A stretch of DNA of 64,000 nucleotides. It comes from Nerophis ophidion. Its lineage: Eukaryota > Chordata > Actinopteri > Syngnathiformes > Syngnathidae. The translations under genes and the position numbers were made by a program. Below, in pieces: positions 22,505 to 33,352 of this stretch; the first letter of the stretch is position 1; each line of letters begins with the position of its first letter. The notes under the pieces are model-generated. The model did no database searches. It was not told the origin of the DNA and was given only the letters and a program-made list of their open reading frames with translations. Location: contig NC_084616.1 of NCBI RefSeq assembly GCF_033978795.1, positions 46,339,515 to 46,403,514 on the forward strand. The letters are read 5' to 3'.

Positions 22505-23798
22505 AGGGGAACATTATCACCAGACCTATGCAAGCATATATATATACCTTGATGTTGCAAAAAAAAGACCATATATTTTTTTAACCGATTTCTGAATTCT
22601 AAATGGGTGAATTTTGGTGAATTAAACGCCTTTCTATTTATCGCTCTCGGAGCAGAGCGTCAGAACGTGACGTCACCTAGGCAATAAAGCTGCCATTTTC
22701 TCAAACACATTACAAACACCGGGTCTCAGCTCTGTTATTTTCCGTTTTTTCGACTATTTTCTGGAACCTCGTCGGTGTGTTGTCGGAGGGTGTAACAACA
22801 CTAACAGGGAGGGATTCAAGTTGCACCACTGGCCCAAAGACGCGAAAGTGGCAAGAAATTGGACGAAATTTGTTGAAAATACTAGGGTGTGGGGAAAGCC
22901 GACGAAATAGTCAGTCGTTTGTTCCGCACACATTACCGACGAAAGCTATGTTACGACAGAGATGGCAAGATTGTGTGGATATCCTGCGACACTCAAAGCA
23001 GATGCATTTCCAACGATAAAGTCAAAGAAATCTGCCGCCAGACACCCATTGAATGTGCCGGAGTGTCTGCACTTTTTACCGGCGGTGCTAAGGCAGACAT
23101 GGCACAGAAATGTATGTATAACCTGCATGTGCATTTCCAACGATAAAGTCAACTAAATCACAAAGGTGAGTTTTGTTAATGTTGTTAACTTATGTGCTAA
23201 TCAAACATATTTGGTAGCGGCATGACTGCCAGCTAATCGATGCTAACATGCTATTTAGGCTAGCTGTATGTATATTTGAAACTATATTTACATCCAGCGT
23301 TTCCCTCGACCCACATTTAATGCCAAACAAACACTTACCAATCGATGGATTTAAGTTGATCCAGTGTCACAAGATGCGAAACTTCCGATCGTTGGTCACA
23401 TTTTACCGGCGATGCTAAGGCGAACATGGCCGAATAGCGTCAATAGCTATTCGCTCAATAGCTTCAGTTTCTTCTTCAATTTCGTTTTCGCCATACTCCA
23501 ACCATACGTTTTAATACATGCGTAATCTGTTGAGTCGCTTAAGCCGCTGAAATCAGAGTCTGAATCTGAGCTAATGTCGCTATATCTTGCTGTGCTATCT
23601 GTATTGGCATCACTGGATGACGTCACAGGAAAATGGACAATGGCTTCACAGATAGCGAAAATCAGGCACTTTAAAACTTTTTTTAGGGATATTCCTGGAT
23701 GGGTAAAATTTTGAAAAAAACTTCAAAAAATAAAATTAGCCACTGGGAACTAATTTTTATTGGTTTTAACCCTTCTGAAATTGTGATAATGTTCCCCT
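22505..23798 (+). mobile_element. Kolobok-like TTAA transposon with THAP relic, copy 2
   Basis: The ends AGGGGAACATTATCAC (both, inverted) are flanked by TTAA at 22501-22504 and 23799-23802. A THAP exon reads inward from the left on the plus strand. At the other end a minus-strand stretch (about 23400-23610) reads inward with an acidic SDSDSDFSGLSDSTDYAC-type sequence. It is non-autonomous but is the most informative copy of the family. Confidence 0.8.
22770..23165 (+). pseudogene. THAP zinc-finger exon relic
   Basis: The frame from 22770 gives RRCVVGGCNNTNR, HHWPKD, NWTKFV, CSAH and ADAFPTI. This is the THAP layout C-x4-C, a conserved Trp, C-x2-H, and the PTI box in place of AVPTIF. THAP domains bind DNA with one zinc, and in Kolobok and P-type transposases they recognise the element ends. 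A TAG at 22908 replaces what is probably the conserved Trp before SVVC, and the ATG is lost. The stretch ends at CACAAAG followed by GTGAGT, a good donor, so the parent gene was spliced. Confidence 0.75.
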
Positions 23799-23802
23799 TT
23801 AA

Positions 23803-24278
23803 CCATTGAAACGAACAAATGTGAGCTTAAAGGGCAGTGCTGAGAAGAAACCGACATTATTCAATGAATTAAATAAAGAAATCATTGAAAAACATTTTCA
23901 AAGTGTGCGTTGTTGTGCGCGACCTGCGAATAAAACAGACTGTTCAATCACAAATTCTTTTGGATAACTTGTTGAGTAAAAAGGACCACTGAGACAGAAT
24001 AATACTTGGCCAAGTTTTACTTAAGGTTTAGGAGACCAGCCCTTACAACGCGACAATAGCATCAGCAAGAAGAGGTCTGAACAATAAGACAAAAGAAGTC
24101 AACTCTTATAGTGAGAAAGCAGCCCCTTCCCTTGCAGAGAGGGTTGCTCCTGCTGATAAGAAGAGGACCGTGTCCATCACGGAACGAAACTGAATGAACC
24201 TTCCCTTATGTGGAGTGATTCATCATGTTTGTGCAAGACACTGAACGCTCTAGGATCAAATATGGAAATCAACAACAG
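23803..24278. other. No gene recognised
   Basis: Composition differs from the TTAA element (less AT, runs such as AAGAAGAGG), which could reflect a decayed LTR, but I see no TG...CA ends or duplication. Confidence 0.35.
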
Positions 24279-24550
24279 GGATGGCGTGGCGCAGTGGTAG
24301 AGTGGCCGTGCACAACTCGAGGGTCCTCGGTTCAATCCCCACCTAGTACCAACCTCGTCACGTCCATTGTGTCCTGAGCAAGACACTTCACCCTTGCTCC
24401 TGATGGGTGCTGGTTAGCGCCTTGCATGGCAGCTCCCTCCATCATTGTGTGAATGTTTGTGTGAATGGGTAAATGTGGAAGTAGTGTCAAAGCGCTTTGA
24501 GTACCTTGAAGGTAGAAAAGCGCTATACAAGTACAACCCATTTATCATTT
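24279..24550 (+). mobile_element. tRNA-type SINE, third family
   Basis: The head GGCGTGGCGCAGTGGTAGAG is A-box-like and GGTTCAATCCCC (24329-24340) is a good B box. The body has GAGCAAGACACTTCACCC and ends AAAGCGCTTTGAGTACC, AGCGCTATACAAGTACAAC. It shares its centre and 3' part with the second SINE family. Confidence 0.82.
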
Positions 24551-24682
24551 ATTTATAAGGCAACGGAAGTATACCGGCCGCACAAAAATCTCCAGAGCGG
24601 AAAAGTACCAATAGCATGATCACACAATACAATGTTATACTAAAGCATTAAAGTATATAACACATATATGCATTCTCCACAT

Positions 24683-25447
24683 CAGGGGTCGGGAACCTTT
24701 TTTGCTGAGAGAGCTAAGAATCCAAATATTTGAAAATGTATTTCCGCAAGAGCCATATAATATTTTTTTCAACACTGAACACAACTAAATGCCTGCATTT
24801 TTAAGTAAGACCAACATCTCTGGAGTATAATAGGTCTCTTATTCTTTGTAATAACACTGTTATTCTGAAGCTAACTGTGGAGGGGGCGTGCCCTGCGGGC
24901 CGGCAGCGATGTGGGGTGTTGCCAGGATCGGCCTCGAAATCAGCGACAGGTGCGTAGATGGCCCGCCTGGGCCTTGTTATCTAATCACCTGTCGCTCTGT
25001 TATAAGCAGCAGCCAGGAGGACAGATGGGGTTGGGGCTGGAGCCAGAGCGCATGCGAGAACAAAAGAGGAAAAGACAATTGCTGGAAAGAAACTGAGAGA
25101 CTTATTGAAAAATAAAACAATATTGTAACCCTGAAACAGGCTCTCATGTCGGTGCTTGGTGGTCTGAAAAACTCCCAGGAGGGCAAGCCCTACACTAACC
25201 ACTAATAAATAAATAACTTCTTACCATTAACGCAACTTCTTGAACTGGTGCGGTAGACAACGGATGGATGGATTATAAATGCATGAGAATGTTTTATATT
25301 TTGAACTTTTTTTTAACACTGTGATTACATGTGGAATTATTCATTATTTATCGTGTTACGCAATGTCAGCTCAGATTTATTCGAGAGCCAGATGCAGTCA
25401 TCAAAAGAGCCACATCTGGCTCTAGAGCCATAGGTTCCCTACCCCTG
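24683..25447. mobile_element. hAT-type element interrupted by a solo LTR
   Basis: The ends CAGGGGTCGGGAACC and, from the right, CAGGGGTAGGGAACC match at 14 of 15. The flanks CTCCACAT (24675-24682 and 25448-25455) are a perfect 8-bp duplication. Subterminal AGAGCCA motifs occur on both sides. Subtracting the LTR leaves about 440 bp without coding capacity. Confidence 0.9.
24876..25194 (+). mobile_element. Solo LTR of an LTR retrotransposon
   Basis: The 319-bp unit starts TGTGGAGGGGGCGTG and ends GCAAGCCCTACA (TG...CA). It is flanked by CTAAC (24871-24875 and 25195-25199), a perfect 5-bp duplication. A TATAA-like GTTATAAGC lies near 25000 and AATAAA near 25110, giving the plus-strand orientation. 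No internal gag or pol is present, so recombination between two LTRs is the simple explanation. The superfamily (Gypsy or retrovirus-like) is not decidable. Confidence 0.8.
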
Positions 25448-25455
25448 CTCCACAT

Positions 25456-26700
25456 TGTGTAGCTGATTTAGCAAAGCTATTCTATTCTATTGTATTCTAT
25501 AAGGCGGACATTTATCCATGAAAATATGGAAAAGACATTGATGTTGTCTCCCATAATGTTCTGGAGAAGCAACTCACATGAGATATCGAATAGGTCATGG
25601 TATATGCTGTACATTCTAGGTTCCCAAAGTGGGGTACGTATAGCCCAAGGAGTGTAATAAGTTGTATTTTTAGTGCAGTAGTACCTCAACTTTCGTGATT
25701 GTGCACTGCCGCACATGCTTCTCTGCTCGTAAACCACCAATGACACGACGTGACGGGGGCAGGAGGATGTGGGGACCAGTACTTTTTTAGAGGTGGAATA
25801 GTACTGAATATGATTCATTAGTATCGCGGTACTTCACTAATACTGGCATACCGTACAATCCTACATCGCACTGTGTAACAGCAACGGAGAGAGTGTTCTA
25901 CTTTTGCAATCATGCAAATCCAAGTTACTGTGACCATGAAACAACTTTTTCTCTACTTCCTGTCTCTTGTCTGGACTGTTGCTTGTACCATTACCAGCAT
26001 TTCCGTTCCTATTTGTGGATAATTACTTACAGTTCATGTTGATTGTAAATGGTTCCCCATGTGTAGTTTTACATTAGAGGTTGCACAGGCACAATTATTT
26101 GCTGATTGTTTACATTTCAGTGGTGAAGAGATGAAGATCCTAGCTCAGTCTTCCCAATGAGGTGTGTGGCCTCATGTATTTGGCAGCCAAAGAAAGATAA
26201 GTCCCATTTCTGATACATTCAGTAAGTCTATTTTAAAATCCGCAGGTAATAAATTGACCCTTGAGAGGCATTGGGTTTTATTTGAAGTTCTTTCAAGCTG
26301 AAACTTTTCAAGCCAGTGGCTCTGAGCCTGTGGCAGCAAATCACAGAGCGAGTGGGGGTGTAGGGGTGGGGTCCTAAATTAAACACTCTAACCACGGGGG
26401 GAACTTTTAAAATCTGTGATTGATTCACATTCACTGAAGTTGCAATCATCCGTCTTAAGTTCTTGGCTGGCTATGGTGGTCCTTTATTAACCCCCCAGGC
26501 AGCGTGTGCCCAGGAAGTAAAACATTTTTTAAACTTCCTTTTGTTTGGAGAAATTATTGCACAATGTTGCATCCATAACCACTTTACTATCAAAGTAAAT
26601 GAATAAAATGAGATGAGAGAACAACTTCAACCAATTTCATTTTAAGTGTCAATTTGAAACATGTAAACAAAACTGTTCAGTCTATATACCAATTCATATC
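25456..26700. other. No gene or clear repeat recognised
   Basis: AT-rich DNA with no terminal repeats or assignable frames. Confidence 0.4.
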
Positions 26701-26835
26701 ATGAATTGATTTACGTGGACCCCAACTTAAAAAAGTTGAAAAACTGATTCGGGTGTTACCATTTAGTGGTTAATTGTACGGAATATGTACTGTACTGTGC
26801 AGTCTACTAATAAAAGTTTCAATCAATCAATCAAT
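26701..26835 (+). repeat. CR1/L2-type LINE 3' tail, tail-only copy 2
   Basis: It starts ATGAATTGATTTACGTGG and ends TTCAATCAATCAATCAATG. The hairpin AAGTT-GAAA-AACTG is kept with one change. The start base is the same as in the other short copies. Confidence 0.85.
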
Positions 26836-27079
26836 GTGTGATTCTCAACACACAGAAAAAAGTGAGAATTATTCACTGCATTTTTTAATCACCCTAACAA
26901 AGTAACATTGAAAATGTTTTAAGAATGTAAACATTGGTTACGTTTCAGCTAAATCAGCAGTTTGTATTCCTTAACAAAAAGAGCTTTTATGTTTTGTTTT
27001 TGTTTCGGCTAATGGATTAACATAAAACCTTATTCTTTCCTCATTTCCTTTTGTAGATACGGTGAATCCAAAGACTATA

Positions 27080-27995
27080 GGCCTGATTTGCTAAGATCCA
27101 AATACCACGCACTAAACAGTGTGTGCAATCCATAAAACAGTGTGTGCTATTAGTGGGTGTGTTGCGTGTGATTTACTGACACTGCTTGAGCAATTGAAAA
27201 GTGGTGCAGACCGCCTTATTTAAATGAGGAATTTGCAAGTACTAAAAAATATTTTAATAATATATATTCTATATGAAAAAAACAAACATTGAAAAAAATA
27301 CTAAAGGACTCCAAAAAACATTGATTGTTTTTTTTTTTTATCAGCCCCGTAAGTCCTTTAGCAGCTATAATATTATAAAATGATGTTGCTGAATAGACGC
27401 TATGTCTAATATCATTTATTTCTGACCTCCCAAAATGTTGTCACACGTAGGATGAAGGATTCTCCTCTGTCTTTTTTCGTGTACCATCAGATGGCCAACT
27501 TAATGTCATGTAGCCATGCCCTAGTCTCTGGTCCAATCTGCTCAGACTCACAACACATGCATGCCACACTGTCTGAAAGGCCCCTCTTCGTCATGGATGT
27601 CTTGAAGCGTCAACAGACGCAATCCACTTTGCAATTGTGTAGCGGTCAGTTCAGCATTGCGTGTGGTATCAGGTTTGCACGTGTTTTAGTAAATGGTAAA
27701 ATGTAAATGGGTTATCCTTCTACAGCGAATTTTTACCTTCAAGGTACTCAAAGCACTTTGTCACTATTTCCACATTCACCCATTCCCACACCAATGGCGG
27801 GAGCTGCCATGCAAGGCCCTTACCACGACGCATCAGGAGCAAGGGTGAAGTGTCTTGCTCAAGAACACAACGGACGAGACTACGTTGGTAGAAGCTGGGT
27901 ATCGAACCAGGAACCCTCAGATTGCTGGCACGGCCACGCTCCTAACGGCACCACGTCGTCCCCGAGTACATGCAAAGCTTTAGTAAATCAGGTCC
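27080..27995. mobile_element. TIR element (CCTGATTTRCTAA family), non-autonomous
   Basis: The left end is GGCCTGATTTGCTAAGATCC and the right end, read inward, GGACCTGATTTACTAAAGC. TA borders both sides, so a Tc1/mariner-like or Harbinger-like origin is possible. A third-family SINE lies inside. DNA like its left arm also occurs inverted near 35.86-35.95 kb. Confidence 0.5.
27698..27965 (-). mobile_element. tRNA-type SINE, third family, reverse
   Basis: The reverse of the 24279 copy: AAGTGTCTTGCTC, GGCGGGAGCTGCCATG and a decayed B box GGTATCGAACCAGG lie in the expected order, and the head ends near CGTGGTGCCGTTAGG (minus strand). Confidence 0.78.
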
Positions 27996-28105
27996 TATGT
28001 ATGCTTCCTCGTACTTCTGGGTCTTTTTATTCTGGTAATCAGCACTTTTTTTCTTCTCATTCCTGTAACGAACTTCACAGTTTTGCCGCCTCAGTTAGCT
28101 CTAAC

Positions 28106-28860
28106 CAGGGGTGTCAAACTCATTTTAGATTGGGGCCACATGGAGAAAAATCTACTCCCAAGTGGGCCAGACTGGTAAAATCACGACACGATACCTTAAA
28201 AATAAGGACAACTTCAGATTGTTTTCTTTCTTTGAATAAAAGAACAAGCACATTTTGAAAATGTACAAATCATCATGTTGTTGGATGTTTTTTTACACAT
28301 ATGTTGTGGTTAATAGTATTCTATCTTTGCCGTTATGTATACTTTCGGAATAAATAATGTGATAATGTTCATAATTAAACTCCATCCATCCATCCATCCA
28401 TTTCCTACCGCTTATTCCCTTTTTGGGTCGCAGGGGGCGCTGGCGCCTATCTCAGCTACTATCGGGCGGAAGGCGGGGTACACCCTGGACAAGTCGCCAA
28501 CTCATCGCAGGGCCAACACAGATAGACAGACAACATTCACACTCATACACTAGGGCCAATTTAGTGTTGCCAATCAACCTATCCCCAGGTGCATGTCTTT
28601 GGAGGTGGGAGGAAGCCGGAGTACCCGGAGGGAACCCACGCAGTCATGGGGAGAACATGCAAACTCCACACAGAAAGATCCCGAGCCTGGGATTGAACCC
28701 AGGACTGCAGGACCTTCGTGTTGTGAGGCAGACACACTAACCCCTCTGCCACAGTGAAGCCCTATAATTCAACTCATTGGTGTTAATTTTTAATCCATCA
28801 AGATAAAAAAATAACTTCAAAATCAAATTACAGGATGTTATTTGTGTAGTTTGCTCATTT
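28106..28860 (+). mobile_element. hAT-type element, left end present, SINE inside
   Basis: It starts CAGGGGTGTCAAACTCA, the end of a very common vertebrate hAT type, followed by GGGCCACATGG. No matching right end was found before the Tc1 element that starts at 28909. The right boundary given here is a guess. Confidence 0.5.
28383..28763 (-). mobile_element. tRNA-type SINE with (ATGG)n tail, full length
   Basis: A full-length reverse copy. The flanks ATAATTAAACTC (28371-28382) and ATAATTCAACTC (28764-28775) form a 12-bp duplication with one mismatch. The B-box-like GGTTCAATCCC is on the minus strand near 28693. Confidence 0.92.
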
Positions 28861-29145
28861 TCCTCGACTGGTGCGCTAACATCATGTGTTTTTTTTTGTT
28901 TTTACATACACTATATTGCCAAAAGTATTTGCCCACCTATCCAAATGATCAGAATCAGGCATCCTAGCCACCTGGCAAGGCCACAGGTGTATACAATCAA
29001 GGAGACTGTTTGTACAAACATTTGTGAAAGAATGGGTCGCTCTCAGGACCTCAGTGATTTCCAGCATGGAACTGTCACAGGATGCAAGCTGTGCAACAAA
29101 TCCGGTCGAGAAATTTCCTCGCTCCTAAATATTCCAATGTCAACT

Positions 29146-29834
29146 CTCCCGTCCAAAGGCAAAACCTAGTAACTCACTTCTAGCTGATTTTGAGAAAACA
29201 AAGGAAAACCAATCTTGATGCTGTCTTACAAAGATCTACAAAGTCATCAAACGTATAGATGTTTTCTTGAGCTTTCATTTTCTTGCCGATTGAGCCATGG
29301 ATTGAATCTGCTCTCATGAACGTGTGCCCTTTCTCCAGATATTTTATCACAATCTCGGGTGGGCCCCATTCTGCGTTTGCACATTGGGCAAGAGCCGTGT
29401 ACAGCCTCCAGTTTTTATTTTGACCTCCACAGTTATCTGCCCAAAAGAGTATGCAAGGGGAAGAATCAAGAACAATACATTTAATGAAGGTGCTTGCAAC
29501 GTCCTGGCCCAACCTTCCAAATATCTCCCTCGTGCCATAATATCACATAATCAGGTTGACCGTCGGCCCCCATTCGTGCAAATGTCTCATTAAAGACAAT
29601 AAGGCGACTGACAAAGAAGCTCCGATTGGTCCTTTGAGATACTAGGTTTTTCTGTTGTATATACGCGGTTATGTGGTAGTTGCTAGGTCCTGCCATGCGC
29701 GTAACAGGTTACTTACGGAACAAATTACAATATCGCATACACTAATGTATAACATATCACCTAGGAACTCCAAAATTACTATCAGCTCAGTTTTGACCAA
29801 AATTTAGTTACTGGGTGTTGCCTTTGGACGGGAG
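29146..29834 (-). mobile_element. Small TIR DNA element in Tc1 gene, AACT target
   Basis: The ends are inverted repeats of 29 bp with two mismatches, beginning CTCCCGTCCAAAGGCAA on both sides. The flanks are AACT (29142-29145 and 29835-29838). The Tc1 reading frame is continuous when insert and one flank copy are set aside, so the boundaries are firm. It carries a minus-strand protein relic with an NCGGQNKN motif. A 4-bp target and such a protein do not match hAT, Tc1, Harbinger or Kolobok. Sola-type elements are one known group with 4-bp targets, but I cannot confirm a link. Confidence 0.8.
29180..29700 (-). pseudogene. Relic of a WADNCGGQNKN protein (DUF7869-like)
   Basis: Two minus-strand frames overlap near 29500-29540: the first (29700 to 29481) ends ADGQPDYVILWHE, and the second continues GQDVAST, CILFWADNCGGQNKNW, WGPPEIVIKYLEKGHTFMRA. 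A one-base shift between LWHE and GQDVAST breaks the gene. The D-N-C-x-x-Q-N-K-N motif resembles transposon-borne proteins often labelled DUF7869, which may have an RNase H-type fold; that label is from memory and needs a search. Both ends of the protein are missing. Confidence 0.6.
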
Positions 29835-30420
29835 AACTGTGGGCTTTATTATAAGAAAAATGGAAGACTTTGGGAACAACAGCAACTCAGCCACCAAATT
29901 GCCATTCAAACTGACAGAGAGGTGTCAGACGATGCTGAATCACATAGTGCAAAGACTTTCTGCACAGTCAGTTGCTACAGAGCGCCAAAATTCATGTGAC
30001 CTTCTGATTAGCCCACGTACAGTACGCAGACAGCTTCATGGAATGTTTTTCTATGGCCGTGTAGCTGCATCTAACCTATACATCACCAAGTCCAATGCAA
30101 AGCGTCGGATGCAGTGGTGTAAAGCACGTCGCCATTTGACTCTAGAGCAGTGGAGACGCCTTCTCTGGAGTGATGAATCACACTTTTCATTCTGGCCATC
30201 TGATGGACGAGTCTGGGTTTGGAAGTTGCCCGGAGAACGTTACATTTCGGACTGCTATGTGCCGAGCGTGAAATTTGGTGGAGGAGGAATAATGGTGTGG
30301 GGTTGTTTTTCAGGAGTTGGGCTTGGCCCCTTAGTTACAGTGAAAGGAACTTTGAATGCTCCAGGATATTTTTTGTTCATAATGTTAACTATATCCATTT
30401 TGAAGTATAAAAAGACCAGG

Positions 30421-32768
30421 GCAACAAAAACACGCAATTAAATGATTTAAATAATATTTTGACATTCTTTTATCCACACTGTCTATGCGGGTAAATGGGT
30501 TTCAGCCCTCACACCAAGGGGGGGGGGTGGCATATTGAGTCCAGCGATGGAAAGTACAGTTGGTTATCTATTCTAACCATTACTCAAACACTAATTGATT
30601 ATATGGGAAATGGCTGCCAGATTAATTTCCAGGAGCAAAAAATCAATAAAAAATATTTTTCAGTAACGTTTTGGTCATCCGGGCGCTGTGGCTCCTTTTG
30701 ATGAAGGATGAAGTCCAAGGGTGACACTACAGGGGGAGTTTTGTTTGTCGTGTTTTGCACCAAATATACATGTATGTTTGTGTACGAGTGGCCAGAACCC
30801 TTAAAAAGTTAATCTAAATTGAGATAAAAATGTTGCGAGGAATTTACCATCTCAGTGTGTCACACAATCTATGCTCCAGAATGCCAACAGTAAACTAGCC
30901 TGCTACCCGAAGTATTTGCAGTATTTTATATTTTTGTGTGTGGGGTCACAATAAAGGCTTTTAATTGTCTGCAACGGCCTTATTCTTGTTGGAGCATATG
31001 CTGCTGATTACAGAAATTGGTGCACTCACAAGAGTTCTAATGACTTCTATTCTTTATAATCTTTTCACGTACAATGAAACCTTTACATTTTTAGACGCTC
31101 CCTAGATTACATCCAACATTGTAATAAAGGAGTCGACGTTGTCAGCTGTCTCCCAACTTTTGTCAGTGACTGAGTGGGAATCTGACAGATGGAGACATCG
31201 TAAGGTCGCAAGCTCCGAGGCCGCATGCACCTTCAGCAAGGCAGCATCCATATTCATGACGTGTTCGCTTCGATGCCAGCTGGTGGAGGGAAATGCAAAC
31301 GTCACAATGCGCGGCACATTCCTCCAGATGGGCATCAGGTTGCGCCGAGGAGTACGGGCGCCATGGTATCTGTTCTTGTTTTAAGACCCTGATTCCTGAC
31401 CCCCACAGAAGGCGCACCATAACAGGGGGTCGCGGCGAGGGTCAAGCTGGTGTCAAACTCTCACCTCTTTGGCTTTATTGCCTCAAAGAGCTTCAGTGAT
31501 GAAGGAGGCCTACTAGGGGGCGGGGCTCAGACATGCTTGCCACAACGAGTCCGATTATTCAGCCGTGATAGGCAGGGGCCTTTTTGCGGTCCCTGGAGAC
31601 TGTCGTTTTGAAAGGTTAAAATTTTGGGGATGCCAGCGGATGAATGCAAACATGTCAAACAGTTGCTTTGTCAGGACGCCCACCGGAAACACTTCCACCC
31701 CCTCATTTTCCGTCAATAAACCTGCTCCTTGCATGCATTCAAGCACAGACCGGATAAAGATAATAACTCAGAGGTGCACCATAGGCTCGTTGCAGCCCCC
31801 AAGTTGGACCACGTCTGTGTTTAAGATCCGCATCCCAGTGTATTTTGTGTGTTCTTGTATTTCTACCCCTCTTGAGACATCAACAAGAAAAGTACCTTCC
31901 ATATGAGGACCGGTGAACAAGTTAGGACTGAAATCATGGTCCACTACAGAATACCATTGCATCTGATGGAGAATGTCTCATTTGCACACCTGGTAGTGAA
32001 ATCTATCAAAATTAGGGTGGTCCCAAAAAGGAGGGATTTTCCAAATTGACTGTGTGTCGGTTTTAAAAGTGCTCACCCTTTGGTCAATATATGAAATAAG
32101 TGTGTGTAAAAATTTGAAGTTCTCCCCCTCTGGCCAATTTATGTAATAACAAGTATAAGAAATTGAAATGCACACCCTTTGGCCAAAATTAATAAAAAAA
32201 AAAAAAATGTAAATACGTACATACAGACATACTGTAATAACTTAAATAATGAAGATTAAAAACCAATTATAAACAAAGTTTATAAAAAAAGAAACTTTAT
32301 TTATATTTGCATAGTATGTATATATTATTGTCAGGTTCAAACGCTGATGACATCTATTAATCAGACAAGAAGCAAGTAATCATGCAGAGACAGAGTTTAA
32401 TTTAGCTCATGAGGAGACACGTGTTTTGGCTATACTCTAGTTACAGATTCAAACTATTTAAAAAAATTAAGCCCGCGTGCCTCCTGTATTTATTAGGAAA
32501 GTCCCTATTACACCACTTTCGCTGAGGGAAGGGGGTAGACTCGACAATTCCACTTAGACACAATATATGATTATTCAAAAATGCAAATATGTTGACACTT
32601 GGTGCTATCGCCCAGTCTCTGCTTTGTCTGGTCCTGGAACCCAATGTTCGGCCTTGGTAGTCAGCAGGCCAAGTCTGGACAAAACACTGATAAAAAAAGG
32701 CTAGCAATCTTTTGAATTGCTAGCTCTGCACAAATACAGAAATACCACTTCAGCACAAATTGACAATA
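30421..32768. other. No gene recognised, mostly unassigned DNA
   Basis: No terminal repeats or convincing frames. 31.1-31.95 kb is GC-richer, with many short overlapping frames and no family. A short degenerate tandem repeat lies at about 32.06-32.19 kb. Confidence 0.4.
32065..32190. repeat. Degenerate tandem repeat, period about 48 bp
   Basis: CACCCTTTGGTCAATATATG, CCCCCTCTGGCCAATTTATG and CACCCTTTGGCCAAAATTA recur about 48 bp apart, giving two and a half units. Confidence 0.55.
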
Positions 32769-32776
32769 CTTTATAG

Positions 32777-33344
32777 CATTTGTTCTTAACCTTTTTTCAG
32801 TGATGTACCCCCTGTAAACATTTTTTTAATTAAAGTACCCCCTAATCAGAGCAAAATATTTTTGGTTGAAAAAAAGAGATAAAGAAGTAAAATACAGCAC
32901 TATGTCATCAGTTTCTGATTTATTAAATGGTATAACAGTGCAAAATCTTGCTCATTTGTAGTGGTCTTTCTTGAACTATTTGGAAAAAAAGATATAAAAA
33001 TAACTAAAAACTTGTTAAAAAATAAACAAGTTATTCATTTATAAATAAAGATTTTTACACATAGAAGTAATCATCAACTTAAATTGTCTTCTTTGGGGAT
33101 TGTAATAGAGAACATGTCCACAAAAAATCCAGCTGTCAACACTGAATATTGCATTGTTGCATTTCTTTTCACAGTTTATGAACTTACATTCATATTTTGT
33201 TGAATTATTATTCAATAATTATATTTATAAAGGATTTTTGAATTGTTGCTATTTTTAGAATATTTTAAAAAAAAATCTCACGTATCCCTTGGCATACCTA
33301 CAACTACCCCCAGGGGTACGCGTACCCCCATCTGAAAACCACTG
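32777..33344. mobile_element. hAT-type non-autonomous element (GTACCCC family)
   Basis: The right end, read inward, is CAGTGGTTTTCAGATGGG; the left end is decayed, CATTTGTTCTTAACC. The flanks CTTTATAG (32769-32776) and CTTTATCG (33345-33352) are an 8-bp duplication with one mismatch. TACCCCC runs lie near both ends. No coding region. Confidence 0.7.
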
Positions 33345-33352
33345 CTTTATCG

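Larger units (their letters stand above)
29032..30365 (+). pseudogene. Tc1 transposase relic (copy D), split
   Basis: The N-terminal part, 29032-29145, gives MGRSQDLSDFQHG and SGREISSLLNIP, the helix-turn-helix that binds the ends. The reading resumes in phase at 29839 (VGFIIRKMED). It continues through SPRTVRRQLH, LTLEQWRRLLWSDESHF (first catalytic D), VWVWKLPGE and GGGIMVWGCFSG. After GTLNA the sequence departs from the family, so the second aspartate and the final glutamate are lost. Confidence 0.88.
28909..30420 (+). mobile_element. Tc1-type transposon copy D, split and truncated
   Basis: The left terminal repeat CACTATATTGCCAAAAGTAT follows TA (28907-28908). This family differs from copies A-C. 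Its transposase gene is split by a small TIR element (29146-29834) and the right part is lost after about 30365. No right terminal repeat is seen; the boundary given is approximate. Confidence 0.8.

Noticed and set aside
25248..25275. GCGGTAGACAACGGATGGATGG inside the hAT at 24.7 kb, like a SINE 3' end
   Set aside because: Only about 25 bp match, too short to separate from chance next to ATGG units.
29324..29593. Plus-strand frame across the small TIR element
   Set aside because: It is antisense to the NCGGQNKN relic, which has the clear protein signature.
31139..31499. Overlapping frames near 31.1-31.5 kb, considered as a host exon
   Set aside because: Four frames on both strands are open together, none with known motifs or good splice sites.
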